Assembly (NCBI GenBank): GCA_029553475.1
Contig: JAKPKV010000042.1
Coordinates: 1-64,000 of the forward strand
Length of the DNA stretch: 64,000 nt
Direction of reading: 5' to 3'
Origin: Armatimonadota bacterium
GTDB lineage: Bacteria; Armatimonadota; Hebobacteria; CAIYQO01
Part shown: in pieces, positions 23,993-33,738 of the stretch
How the letters are laid out: each line of letters begins with the position of its first letter
Position numbering within the stretch: the stretch's first letter is position 1
Notes under the pieces: model-generated
What the model was told of the DNA's origin: nothing
The model's input: the letters and a program-made list of their open reading frames with translations, nothing else
Database searches by the model: none
Position numbers and translations under genes: made by a program

Positions 23993-24760
23993 ATGGCAGA
24001 TTCCACCCCCCTCGCCCTCGCCGGCCTGGACATCCACCTCTTCGGCCTGGAGCACGGCGCCGCCGCGCCGGTCGTCTTCGTCACGCATGGGCGTGGGGGA
24101 GCGGTGGAATCCATTTTCGACCAGTGCGCGGCGTTGGCGGCGGCGGGATTGATCGCCATCGGCGTGGAGCAGCGCAATCATGGTCGGCGGGCGGTGGACC
24201 CGGAGCAGAACGGCGCCTACGGGCCGACTTTTCCCACCACCTTCTACGCCAACATGCTGGGCACGGCGGCGGATATCAGCCTGCTCATTGACCTGCTGCC
24301 GGCGCGGCTGGGGCTGGCGATGACGCGCGTCGGCGTGGAAGGCGCCTCCATGGGCGGGCACGTGACGCTGCTGGCGATGGCGCGCGACCCGCGCATCACC
24401 GTCGGCGCGGCGCTCATCGGCAGCGGCGACTTCCTCTGCACCCAGCGCGGCCGCGCGGCGGACCACGGCGTCCCGGCGGCGGAGCTGGACACCTACCTGC
24501 CCCCCGCGCTGACGGCGCTGGCCGCGCGCGCCGACCCCATCGCCAACGCCGCCGCCTTCGCCGACCGCCCGCTCTTGCTGGCGAACGGGGACGACGATAC
24601 CCTGGTGCCGATCACCGGCAACGCGCGCTTCTACGCTGCCTGCCTGCCGCACTACCGTCATCCGGAGCGCCTGCGCCTCAGCCGCTACCCGGGCGTGGGC
24701 CATGCCGTCCCGCCGGCGATGTGGGCGGAGGCGCAGGCGTGGCTGGCGCGGTGGCTGTAA
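23993..24760 (+). CDS. Alpha/beta hydrolase
   Basis: VFVTHGRGG, GVEGASMGGHVTLLA nucleophile elbow, GVGHAVPP. Confidence 0.8.
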   Translation: MADSTPLALAGLDIHLFGLEHGAAAPVVFVTHGRGGAVESIFDQCAALAAAGLIAIGVEQRNHGRRAVDPEQNGAYGPTFPTTFYANMLGTAADISLLIDLLPARLGLAMTRVGVEGASMGGHVTLLAMARDPRITVGAALIGSGDFLCTQRGRAADHGVPAAELDTYLPPALTALAARADPIANAAAFADRPLLLANGDDDTLVPITGNARFYAACLPHYRHPERLRLSRYPGVGHAVPPAMWAEAQAWLARWL

Positions 24761-24891
24761 CTTTTCGTTCGAGGATGTTACAATAAGCGCATCGGCCGTC
24801 GCGGCGCCGGATGCGGGGCGAGACAGCCCCGGGCTATTCGGCTGCCCGGCGCGCCGCCGTTCACGATCTGTTCAACGCGAGGGACAGTGGC

Positions 24892-25599
24892 ATGCTGACC
24901 ATTTCGACCCGTACCATGACCCCGGATGAGCGCGCGGTGGTCGAGGGGTGGATCGCCGCGGCGAAACCGCCGTCGCCCCTCCGCTGGGTCCTCTTCTGGG
25001 TGCTGGGCGTGCCGGCGCTGGCCGTGGGCGTCGCCATCATCGCGCGTCTGGTGCGCATCGCGCTGACGACGATGTTCGAGCCCACCCGCATCCCCAACGT
25101 GGGCACCCTCGGCTGGGATCTGTATCTGGGGGCCGGCCTGGTGGTGCTGTGGGCGGTCCTCTTCACCCTCACCCGCCGCGCCCGCCGCCCGCGCGCCGGG
25201 AGCATGTATCGCCAGGCGCTGACAACGGCGCTGGAGCAGGGGACGGTGGAAACGCTGGCGTGCACGGTGGCGGACGCCGTGGTCATCGAGGGCGATGGCG
25301 CGCGGCAGCCCGCGCTCTTCGTGCTCGACGTCGGCGACGGCACGCTGCTGGTGCTGCAGGGGCTGGACGTGTTGGCGCTGGTGATGGCGGGCCGTTTCCC
25401 GAACAGCGATTTTTCGCTGGCGCGCCTGCCCGACCGCGACGAGATCATCGCGGTGGACGCGCGCGGCGACTACCTGAAACCCTCGCGCACCCGCGCGCCG
25501 CTGACGCAGGACGAGTGCTTCCCCGGCGCCTGCGCGGTGCTCACCGGCACGCTGGCCGAGCTGGACACGCTGCTGAAGCGCCCGGCGCCGCCGCGCTGA
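24892..25599 (+). CDS. Membrane-anchored hypothetical protein, paralog A
   Basis: Two TM segments plus domain shared with 25776-26462. Confidence 0.6.
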   Translation: MLTISTRTMTPDERAVVEGWIAAAKPPSPLRWVLFWVLGVPALAVGVAIIARLVRIALTTMFEPTRIPNVGTLGWDLYLGAGLVVLWAVLFTLTRRARRPRAGSMYRQALTTALEQGTVETLACTVADAVVIEGDGARQPALFVLDVGDGTLLVLQGLDVLALVMAGRFPNSDFSLARLPDRDEIIAVDARGDYLKPSRTRAPLTQDECFPGACAVLTGTLAELDTLLKRPAPPR

Positions 25600-25775
25600 C
25601 CCGCCGCCGCGGGCGCGGGAAAATCGTCCCGTGGTGCGTGGAGTGACGCCGTCCACATGGAATAATAGCGGTGTGGCGGGTATGCCCGTGCCGGCCATCA
25701 CGCGGGACCGCGATTTGACCGCCGTGATAGAGTTTGTTACCATGCCGGCACACCCGCGCCGCGAAAGGAGGAGCG

Positions 25776-26462
25776 ATGATCGAGACAGGCCGCCGGCCCA
25801 TATCGGCTGACGAACGCACATTGGTCGCGCAACTGCTGCAGCCGCATCCCTTCGACCTGGCGGACCTGGCCACCGGCTGCCTGCGCTTCGTGGTCGTGCC
25901 CTGTGCCGGCATGGCGGTGGGCGCGCTGGTCTACGTGCTCATCGGCTCGCTGTTCAACGCCGTCCTGTATCCGATCGTCACCTTCTCGGTCTTCCTGGCG
26001 CTCGGTTTCGCCGCCAGCGTGGTCTTCCTCTATCGCGATGCCGTGTCGGGCCGCAGCCGCTTCCGCGATCCCTTCGAGCAGGCGGTGATGCGCGACCTGG
26101 CCGCCGGCGAGGTGGAGGTGCTCTCCGCCACCGCCGACGGCGCCATCGCCGTGGAAGGCACGGTGGCGCACGAGCCGGCGATCTTCCTGCGCGTCGCGGA
26201 GGCGCACCTGCTCTTTTTGCAGGGCCATTACCTGAAAGACGTGATGGGCGGGGCCACGCCCCCCTTCCCCAGCTCCGCCTTCACCGTCATTCGCCTGCCG
26301 CACAGCGCCGTCACCCTGCGGGTGGAGGCGACCGGCGAGGCGTTTGCCTTCTCGCGCATGCGGCGCCCGCTCGATCCGGCGCTGGAATACCAGCCCGACG
26401 ATGCCGAGGTGATCGCCGCGTCGCTGGACACGCTGGAAGCCGACCTGGCGCGCATGAAGTAG
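25776..26462 (+). CDS. Membrane-anchored hypothetical protein, paralog B
   Basis: Same two-TM plus soluble-domain layout as 24892-25599; RBS AAGGAGG. Confidence 0.65.
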   Translation: MIETGRRPISADERTLVAQLLQPHPFDLADLATGCLRFVVVPCAGMAVGALVYVLIGSLFNAVLYPIVTFSVFLALGFAASVVFLYRDAVSGRSRFRDPFEQAVMRDLAAGEVEVLSATADGAIAVEGTVAHEPAIFLRVAEAHLLFLQGHYLKDVMGGATPPFPSSAFTVIRLPHSAVTLRVEATGEAFAFSRMRRPLDPALEYQPDDAEVIAASLDTLEADLARMK

Positions 26463-26480
26463 CCACCCCCTGGGACGATC

Positions 26481-27401
26481 ATGGGATATTTTCTCGCCGG
26501 ACTGCTGATACTCGCCATCCTCTGGTACGTGATCTCCGCGCTGCGGCCGCGCGGCGAGGCGCCGCAGGTGGAGTCTGCCGACGACGTGACCGCCTGCCCG
26601 GTGCGGCTGACGCTGCTCACCGTCGCCCCGCTGCAGATTGATCCCCAGCGCCTCATCGCCGACTATCAGGCGCTGTGGGACGAATCCCTCGCCTGCGCGC
26701 ACACCGGCCCGCCGGACGCCCCGCTGACCTACCGGCTGTCCACCGGCGAGCAGACGCTGTGGCTCACCCTCCTTGACGAGCCGCTGCCGCCGGGTGACAG
26801 CGCCATGCTGGGCGCGACCTCGCCCCGCCTCCGCGACGCTGATCACGACGCGCTGGGCGCGCATACCGCCAGCGCCGTACTGCATTACCGCCAGCTGCGG
26901 AATGCCTGCCCCGCACAGGGGACGTTCGTCGTGAAGGCGCTGCATGCGCTCTTGCGCGACCCCGATGTCCTCGGCTACGTCGCCACCTCTGCGCTGCGGT
27001 ACGTCTCCCGCGCCGCCGTGGATGGCGTGTGTGCCGAACATGATCCGCTCTCCCCGGTGGCGCTCTACTTGCTCTTCGTCAACACCATGCGCGAGGAGAC
27101 CGCGGATGGCCGGCGCTGGCTGCATACCCACGGCCTGGAACAGTTCGGCCTGCCGGAGTTGCACCTGTTCCCCGATGACGGCGATGACGCCGATGACGCG
27201 GAGATCATCCTCGCCAATACCGCCATTTACTCCCTGACCAATGGCCCGGTGCTGCAGCCCGGCCAGACCGCCGAGCTGGCCGGCGACGGCGCCCTCTTCG
27301 ATATCCGCCGATTCCCCAATGGCGCCCTGGGCCACGATGGCCTCTGCGGCATGCTCCTGCTGGTGAAGCACGGCGCCGCGCCGGTGGCGGAATGGGTGTG
27401 A
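26481..27401 (+). CDS. Membrane-anchored DUF4261-like protein
   Basis: N-terminal TM; C-terminal GRRWLHTHGLEQFGLPELHLF resembles DUF4261. Confidence 0.5.
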   Translation: MGYFLAGLLILAILWYVISALRPRGEAPQVESADDVTACPVRLTLLTVAPLQIDPQRLIADYQALWDESLACAHTGPPDAPLTYRLSTGEQTLWLTLLDEPLPPGDSAMLGATSPRLRDADHDALGAHTASAVLHYRQLRNACPAQGTFVVKALHALLRDPDVLGYVATSALRYVSRAAVDGVCAEHDPLSPVALYLLFVNTMREETADGRRWLHTHGLEQFGLPELHLFPDDGDDADDAEIILANTAIYSLTNGPVLQPGQTAELAGDGALFDIRRFPNGALGHDGLCGMLLLVKHGAAPVAEWV

Positions 27402-27568
27402 AGGCGGGGAGCGGGGCCTGGCCCGCTCCGCGTCATCGGTGGATCCGATACTCGGCCGGGCTCCCGCCCTGTTCCAGACGGTGACGATCACTCTCCCGGG
27501 TTGCAGACGGCGCGCCGGCGTCTCGTCCGGCAGGAAACCGTGCGCGGCTGTCGAATGTCACTACTATT

Positions 27569-28555
27569 ATGACCCCACAAACCCTGGAGCGCGGCGAGGT
27601 GCTGGACTTCGCGCGCGACGTGTTGCGGCAGGAAGCGCAGGCGCTGGTGGCGATGGCCGCGCGCCTGGGTGAGGACTTTCTCCGCGCGGTGGACCTGGTG
27701 CTCGGCCGCGCGGGCCGCGTGGTGACCACCGGCATGGGCAAATCCGGCGCGGTGGCGCGCAAGATCGCCGGCACGCTGGCGAGCACCGGCACGCCGTCGC
27801 TCTTTCTGCACCCCGCCGAGGGCGTGCATGGCGACCTGGGTATGGTGACGGTGGGCGATGTGCTGCTGGCGCTCTCCAACAGCGGCGACACCGAGGAGCT
27901 GAACGCCATTCTCCCCGCCATCGCGCGCATCGGGGTGCCGATTATCGCCCTCACCGGCCGGCCCGACTCCCCGCTGGGCCGCGCCGCCGCCGCCGTGCTG
28001 CATACCGCCGTCGAGCGCGAGGTATGCCCCTTCAACCTGGCGCCCACCAGCAGCACCACCGCGCAAATGGCGATGGGCGACGCGCTGGCCATCGCGGTGA
28101 TGCGCTGCCGCCGCTTCACCTCGGAGGATTACGCCCGGCTGCACCCGCGCGGCGCGCTGGGCCGCCGCCTGCTGCTCACCGTGGGCGACGTGATGCGCAC
28201 CGGCGACCGGCTGGCGCTGGTGGCGCCGGAGACGCTGCTGAAGGACGTGCTGTTTGCCATCACTCGCGCGCACGCCGGCGCCGCGGTGGTGCTGGACGAA
28301 ACCGGGACCCTGCTCGGCTTCATCACCGACGGCGACATCCGCCGCACGCTGCTGGCGGACGAGGAGGCGCTGCGCAAACCCTGCGCCGCGCACATGAACG
28401 CGCACCCGCGCACCACCACCGCGGACCGCCTGGCCGCCGAGACGCTGCAGACGATGCAGGCGTGGCAGATCAGCGAGATGCCGGTGCTGGCCGCCGACGG
28501 CCGCGTCATCGGCATGTTGAATTTGAAGGATTTACTGCAGGCCGGCATCGTGTAA
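27569..28555 (+). CDS. KpsF/GutQ-family sugar-phosphate isomerase (arabinose-5-phosphate isomerase-like)
   Basis: SIS domain (VVTTGMGKSGAVARKIAGTLASTGTPSLFLHPAEG) plus two CBS domains. Confidence 0.93.
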   Translation: MTPQTLERGEVLDFARDVLRQEAQALVAMAARLGEDFLRAVDLVLGRAGRVVTTGMGKSGAVARKIAGTLASTGTPSLFLHPAEGVHGDLGMVTVGDVLLALSNSGDTEELNAILPAIARIGVPIIALTGRPDSPLGRAAAAVLHTAVEREVCPFNLAPTSSTTAQMAMGDALAIAVMRCRRFTSEDYARLHPRGALGRRLLLTVGDVMRTGDRLALVAPETLLKDVLFAITRAHAGAAVVLDETGTLLGFITDGDIRRTLLADEEALRKPCAAHMNAHPRTTTADRLAAETLQTMQAWQISEMPVLAADGRVIGMLNLKDLLQAGIV

Positions 28556-28577
28556 GCGCCGGAAAGGAGACCTCCCC

Positions 28578-29348
28578 ATGCCCACCGTGCTGGCGCTCTG
28601 CGCTCATCCCGACGACGCCGAATTCCGCTGCGGCGGCACGCTGCTCCTGCTCGCGCATCGCGGCTGGCAGGTGCATATCGCCACCGTCTGCGCCGGCAAC
28701 TGCGGCAGCGCCGAGCTCTCGCCCAACGCCACCGCCGTGCTGCGGCGCGGCGAGGCGCACTCGGCGGCGGCGGTGGCGGGGGGCGCGTACCATTGCCTGG
28801 ACGGCCTCGACCTGCAGGCGTATGACAACGATGAGTTTCGCGGCAAGGCCACCGCGCTCATCCGCGCGGTGCAGCCCGACTGCCTCATCACCCACTACCC
28901 CACGGACTACATGCCGGACCACGACGCCGCCAGCGCCATCGCCCGCTGCGCCGCCTTCACCGCTCCCATGCCGAACTACGTCGTCGGCCCCGCCGCCGCG
29001 CTGCCGCCCACCGCGGGCGTCGTGCCCCTCTACTACTTCGGCCCCCTCGGCGACGCCGATTATTTCGGCGCCCCCGTCGTCGCCCCGTGGTTCGTGGACG
29101 TCTCCGCCGTCATCGAGGAGAAGGCGGAGATGCTCGGCCAGCACGTCTCCCAGCGCGAATGGCTGCGCCGCCAGCACGGCATGGACCAGTATCTCGAAGA
29201 GATGATGCACTGGGACCGCGCGGCCGGCGCCCGCTGCGGCGCCGACTACGCCGAAGGGTTTTTCCAGCACCGCGGCCACGGCTACCCGCAGACGCCGGTG
29301 CTGCAGGAGGCGCTGGGGGAATTGGTGCGGGAGGGGATCGCGTCATAA
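28578..29348 (+). CDS. PIG-L/LmbE family deacetylase
   Basis: LALCAHPDDAEFRCGGTL metal-binding motif. Confidence 0.9.
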   Translation: MPTVLALCAHPDDAEFRCGGTLLLLAHRGWQVHIATVCAGNCGSAELSPNATAVLRRGEAHSAAAVAGGAYHCLDGLDLQAYDNDEFRGKATALIRAVQPDCLITHYPTDYMPDHDAASAIARCAAFTAPMPNYVVGPAAALPPTAGVVPLYYFGPLGDADYFGAPVVAPWFVDVSAVIEEKAEMLGQHVSQREWLRRQHGMDQYLEEMMHWDRAAGARCGADYAEGFFQHRGHGYPQTPVLQEALGELVREGIAS

Positions 29349-29369
29349 CACTCATTTTCGAGAGAACCG

Positions 29370-29475
29370 GTTTGTAGTCAGGCACGCAGCGGAGCGGAGT
29401 GCCGTCCGTCTATAGTTTCGGTAACGGATTGCACAGCAGACGGCACTCCGCTCCGCTGCGTGCCTGACTACAAAC
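29370..29475. repeat. Perfect 37-bp inverted repeat with 32-nt loop between convergent genes
   Basis: GTTTGTAGTCAGGCACGCAGCGGAGCGGAGTGCCGTC / GACGGCACTCCGCTCCGCTGCGTGCCTGACTACAAAC. Confidence 0.9.
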
Positions 29476-30796
29476 GGGATGGATCGGCGCCGTCGCTCGT
29501 GGCGAGCGGCAGCGTGAAGGCGAAGGTGCTGCCCACCCCCGGCGCGCTCTCGACGCTGATCTGGCCGCCGTGGGCTTCCACCAGGCGGCGGGTGATGTAG
29601 AGGCCGAGCCCGATGCCTTCCTCGCGCTGGGCGCCGGGGGCGCGGTAGAAGCGGCCGAAGAGGTGGGGGATGTCCTCGGCGGCGATGCCCCGGCCCCGGT
29701 CGCGCACGGCGATGCGCACCATCGTCTCCAGCGGCTCGACGATGATCCGCACGGGCGTGCCGGGCTCGGAATATTTCAGCGCGTTGCTGAGCAGATTCAT
29801 GATGATGCGGTCGAGCCGGAAGAAATCGGCGCGCACCGGCGGCACGTCGTCCGGCATGTCCATCTGCACGCGCCCCACGTCCAGGATCGTCGCCGCCCGC
29901 ACCAGCAGGTCGTCCACGTATTGCGGCAGCTCCAGCAGGCGCAAGTGCAGCGTCAACTGCCCCGCCTCCAGCCGCGCCAAGTCCGCCAGGTCCTGGATGA
30001 GCACGTTCATCCCCTGCACGCCGCGCAGAATGGCGGAAAGGCTGTCGCGCAGCTCGCCGTCCAGCGCCCGCTCCTCCAGGATGGCGTGCAGCAATTGCGC
30101 GTGCCCCTGGATGATGGCCAGCGGGGTGCGCAGGTCGTGCGAGATGGTGTGCAGGTAGACCTCGCGGTCCTCCTCCAGCTTTTTGCGCTCGGTGATGTCG
30201 CGCACCGCCGCCACCCGTGCCAGCCGTCCCTGGTAGTGGATGGGCCGGCCGTGCACCTCCACCGGCACGATGGCGCCGTCGGCACGCAGCGCGCGCGCCT
30301 CGTAGCTCTGCTCGCTGCCCGTCTCCATCTGCCGCCGCACCAGCGCGCGCGATTCCGGCGCCACCAGCTCGAGGATGGGCGTGCCGCGCAGCTCCTCCAG
30401 CGTCATGCCGTACAGCGCCTCCGTCTGCGTGTTCGCGTCCAGCAGTATCCCGTGCTCGGTGATGACGATAGACTCGAAGGCCGCCTCCGCGAGCTGGCGA
30501 AAGCGTTCCTCCGCCTCGCGCGCCGTCTCCTCCTCCCGCTCCGTCTCCTCCAGCGTCACCAGCAGCGGGCGCAGGCTGAGGAAATAGAGGATGGGGATGA
30601 GCACCGCGGTGAGGATGAGGATGTCAAGGAACGTCGCCTGCAGCGCCGACAGCTCGGGGAAGGCGCTGATGAGCGCGCGCATGACGAGGTATTCCACCCC
30701 GATCACCGCGCCGATGATGGCGGCCACGTTCGCCGCCACCAGCAGGCGGCGCATGTAGACCGGAGGCGTATGCCGTCGCGAATCGCGCACATCCAT
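29468..30796 (-). CDS. PAS-domain sensor histidine kinase, two N-terminal TM segments
   Basis: PAS (GTPILELVAPESRALVRRQ), H-box HTISHDLRTPLAIIQGH, N-box, GIGLGLYITRRLVEAHGG. Confidence 0.93.
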   Translation of the reverse strand: MDVRDSRRHTPPVYMRRLLVAANVAAIIGAVIGVEYLVMRALISAFPELSALQATFLDILILTAVLIPILYFLSLRPLLVTLEETEREEETAREAEERFRQLAEAAFESIVITEHGILLDANTQTEALYGMTLEELRGTPILELVAPESRALVRRQMETGSEQSYEARALRADGAIVPVEVHGRPIHYQGRLARVAAVRDITERKKLEEDREVYLHTISHDLRTPLAIIQGHAQLLHAILEERALDGELRDSLSAILRGVQGMNVLIQDLADLARLEAGQLTLHLRLLELPQYVDDLLVRAATILDVGRVQMDMPDDVPPVRADFFRLDRIIMNLLSNALKYSEPGTPVRIIVEPLETMVRIAVRDRGRGIAAEDIPHLFGRFYRAPGAQREEGIGLGLYITRRLVEAHGGQISVESAPGVGSTFAFTLPLATSDGADPSRL

Positions 30797-30902
30797 CGCC
30801 CTTCATTATGCCGGGGACGCGGCGGGATGACTGTCGGCGCGCGCGACAAAGCGCGAACGTCGCGCGCCGCCCCGCGGGGAAGAATACCGCGGAGGTAGCG
30901 TG

Positions 30903-31745
30903 ATGAACGGCATCGTCTCGACGGCATGGCTGGCGGAGCGGGTGGGGCGCGACGCGCTGCGCCTGCTCGATTGCCGGGGCAGTTTCGCGGTCTACGAGGA
31001 ATTTCACCTCCCGACGGCGCAGTTTCTGCACATTGAGACGCTGCGCATGACGGAGGGGGGCATCCCGTGCAAGATGCACCGGCTCGACGTGCTGGCCGCC
31101 ATCTTCGGGCAGCTCGGCATCACCCGCGAGACGCCGGTGGTGGCCTATACTTTCGATCCGAGCGATCAGCTCAGCGCCTGCTACACCGCGTGGTCGCTCG
31201 CCGTCACCGGGCATCCGTCAGTGCTGGTGCTGAACGGCGGCATGCAGCGCTGGCATGACGAAGACCGTCCGCTCACCCAGCAGTTCCCCGCGGCCGCGCG
31301 CGCCGACTATCAGGCGGCGTTCGTCGCCGAGTACTTCGCCGACCTGCCCTACGTGCGCGACCGTCTCGGCGATGGCGACGTGGCGCTGGTGGATTCGCGC
31401 ACTCGCCCCTCCTACAACGGCACCGAGGGCCCGACCATCCGCCGCGGCCACATCCCCGGCGCCATCCTGCACAACTACCTGTGGGATTTCGGCCCGGACG
31501 GCGCCTATCTGCCGTTGGACGCCTTGCGCGAGCGCTACGCGCGCCAGGGCATCACCCCCGAGAAGGAGATCATCACCTATTGCGTCACCGGCCGCGAAGG
31601 CTCCTCCGTGTGGTTCGTGCTGAAATACCTGCTCGGCTACCCGCACGTGCGCCTCTATCAGGCCAGCCTCACCGAGTGGTCCGCGGACTTCACCCTCCCC
31701 ATGGTCCTCGGCAACGCGCCGTGGGGCGAGGCGAACGCGGCGTAA
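30903..31745 (+). CDS. Sulfurtransferase, tandem rhodanese domains
   Basis: GHIPGAILHN...IITYCVTGREGSSVWFVLKYLLGY; active-site Cys in second domain. Confidence 0.88.
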   Translation: MNGIVSTAWLAERVGRDALRLLDCRGSFAVYEEFHLPTAQFLHIETLRMTEGGIPCKMHRLDVLAAIFGQLGITRETPVVAYTFDPSDQLSACYTAWSLAVTGHPSVLVLNGGMQRWHDEDRPLTQQFPAAARADYQAAFVAEYFADLPYVRDRLGDGDVALVDSRTRPSYNGTEGPTIRRGHIPGAILHNYLWDFGPDGAYLPLDALRERYARQGITPEKEIITYCVTGREGSSVWFVLKYLLGYPHVRLYQASLTEWSADFTLPMVLGNAPWGEANAA

Positions 31746-31754
31746 GAGGGCGCG

Positions 31755-32189
31755 TCACGCGGGCGGCGGCGGGCGGGTGGCGCGCATGTAGGCGCCAAGG
31801 ATGCCGTTGACGAATTTGCCGGATTCTTCCGTGCCGAAGGTTTTCGCCACCTCCACCGCTTCGTCAATGGAGACGCTGGCGGGGATATCCGGCATGTCGA
31901 GGATTTCAAAGAAGGCGATGCGCAACACGTTGCGCTCGACGCCCGCCATGCGCTCCAGCGGCCAGCCCGCGGCGTACTGCTCGAGCATCGCGTCAATGCG
32001 CTCCCGGTCGCCGATGACCCCCCGCGCCAGCGCCCGCGCGAAACCGACGCCCTCCTCGTCAATGCCGTCGAGGACTTCTTCATCCGGCACCTCCGCCATC
32101 ACCTCGTCCGGCGGCAGGTGTCCGACGTCAATCTGATACAGCCACTGCAGCGCGAGCTGCCGGCCGAGATGGCGCTGGCGACGGTGCAT
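31755..32189 (-). CDS. nusB: Transcription antitermination protein NusB
   Basis: RHLGRQLALQWLYQIDVG...VERNVLRIAFFEILDMPDIPASVSIDEAVEVAKTFGTEESGKFVNGILGAY. Confidence 0.93.
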   Translation of the reverse strand: MHRRQRHLGRQLALQWLYQIDVGHLPPDEVMAEVPDEEVLDGIDEEGVGFARALARGVIGDRERIDAMLEQYAAGWPLERMAGVERNVLRIAFFEILDMPDIPASVSIDEAVEVAKTFGTEESGKFVNGILGAYMRATRPPPPA

Positions 32190-32219
32190 GATGCACTCCT
32201 CCCGGTGACGCGCGTCGCG

Positions 32220-33572
32220 TCAGGTGTGAAACTTCCGCGGCACAAAATCGGTGGAGATGGTGCCGGCGCGGAATTCCGGGTCGTCCAGGATGCGCAGGAA
32301 GAGCGGGATGGTGGTCGGCACGCCGTCCACCACCATTTCGCCCAACGCGCGCTTCATGCGTTCGATGGCGGCGGCGCGGGTGTCGCCCCAGGCGAGCACT
32401 TTGGCGAGCATGGAGTCGTAGAAGGGCGGGATCTCGTACCCGGCGTAGAGGTGGCTGTCCACGCGCACGCCAGGGCCGCCGGGCGGCAGGTAGCGCTTCA
32501 CCGTGCCGGCGCAGGCCATCATGTTGCGGGCGGGGTCTTCGGCGTTCACGCGGCACTCGATGGCGTGGCCGCGAATCGCGATGTCCTTCTGCGTGAAGGG
32601 CAGCTTTTCGCCGGCGGCGACGAGTATCTGCTGCCGCACCAGGTCGAGGCCGGTCACCAGCTCGGTGACGCAGTGCTCCACCTGGATGCGCGTGTTCATC
32701 TCCATGAAGTAGACCTTGCCGTGGGCGTCGAGCAGGAACTCCATGGTGCCGGCGTTCACGTACCCGACCGCTTTCGCGCCCCGCACCGCGTAGTCGCCGA
32801 TCTTCTTGCGCTGCTCGGGGGTGACGGCGACGGAGGGCGACTCTTCGATGAGTTTTTGGTGGCTCTTTTTCTGCACGGTGCAGTCGCGCTCGCCCAGGTG
32901 CACCACGTTGCCGTGCTCGTCGGCGATGATCTGCACTTCGATGTGGCGCGGCTGCTCGAGATATTTTTCCAGGTAGACGTCCGGGCAGCCGAAAGCCGCC
33001 TGCGCCTCCGCCTGCGCCAGCGGCAGGTTGCGCAGGAACTCCTCGTCGTTGCGCACGATGCGGATGCCGCGCCCGCCGCCGCCGGCGGAAGCTTTGATCA
33101 TCACCGGATAGCCGTACTTGTGGGCGAGCTTCAACCCTTCCGCCTCGCCGGAAAGCACGCCGGCCGAGCCGGGAATGAGCGGCACCCCCGCATGGCCCAC
33201 CAGCTGCTTCGCCTGCGCCTTGTCCTGCATGCGCTCGATGGTCTCCGGGCGCGGGCCGATGAATTTCAGCCGGGCGATCTCGCAGTTCTCGGCGAAGGCC
33301 ACCGTCTCGGAGAGGTAGCCGTAGCCGGGGTGCACCGCGTCGCAGCCGGTGATGATGGCGGCGGTGACGATGTTGGGGATATTCAGGTAGCTGTCGCGAT
33401 TCTGCGGGGGCCCGATGCAGACGGATGCATCCGCCAGGCGCACGTGCAGCGCGTCGGCGTCCGCCTGCGAATACACCGCCACCGTGGCGATGCCGAGCTC
33501 GCGACATGCGCGAATGACGCGCACCGCGATCTCCCCGCGATTGGCGATCAGAATTTTCTTAAACACAGGCAC
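32220..33572 (-). CDS. accC: Acetyl-CoA carboxylase, biotin carboxylase subunit
   Basis: FKKILIANRGEIAVRVIRACRELGI; IKASAGGGGRGIR; FMEMNTRIQVEHCVTE; GTG start at 33572 with RBS AAGGA. Confidence 0.96.
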   Translation of the reverse strand: MPVFKKILIANRGEIAVRVIRACRELGIATVAVYSQADADALHVRLADASVCIGPPQNRDSYLNIPNIVTAAIITGCDAVHPGYGYLSETVAFAENCEIARLKFIGPRPETIERMQDKAQAKQLVGHAGVPLIPGSAGVLSGEAEGLKLAHKYGYPVMIKASAGGGGRGIRIVRNDEEFLRNLPLAQAEAQAAFGCPDVYLEKYLEQPRHIEVQIIADEHGNVVHLGERDCTVQKKSHQKLIEESPSVAVTPEQRKKIGDYAVRGAKAVGYVNAGTMEFLLDAHGKVYFMEMNTRIQVEHCVTELVTGLDLVRQQILVAAGEKLPFTQKDIAIRGHAIECRVNAEDPARNMMACAGTVKRYLPPGGPGVRVDSHLYAGYEIPPFYDSMLAKVLAWGDTRAAAIERMKRALGEMVVDGVPTTIPLFLRILDDPEFRAGTISTDFVPRKFHT

Positions 33573-33584
33573 GGTCCTTGTAAC

Positions 33585-33716
33585 CCGGAGGGTCACTTCT
33601 CCCCCCAGCCCCCTCCCCTACGAAGGGAGGGGGAGCAGCGAAGTGCATTGACATTGCCAGATCCGTCTTCCGGCGCACTCCCCCTCCCCGCTTAGGGGAG
33701 GGGAGAGGTGACCCTC
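33585..33716. repeat. REP-like inverted repeat, family B
   Basis: CCGGAGGGTCACTTCTCCCCCCAGCCCCCTCCCCT... mirrored by ...AGGGGAGGGGAGAGGTGACCCTCCGG. Confidence 0.8.
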
Positions 33717-33738
33717 CGGCCCGCTGGGATGCACTTCA

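Noticed and set aside
32128-33507. 459-aa minus-strand ORF overlapping accC
   Set aside because: Same strand, wrong frame; accC frame carries all conserved biotin-carboxylase motifs
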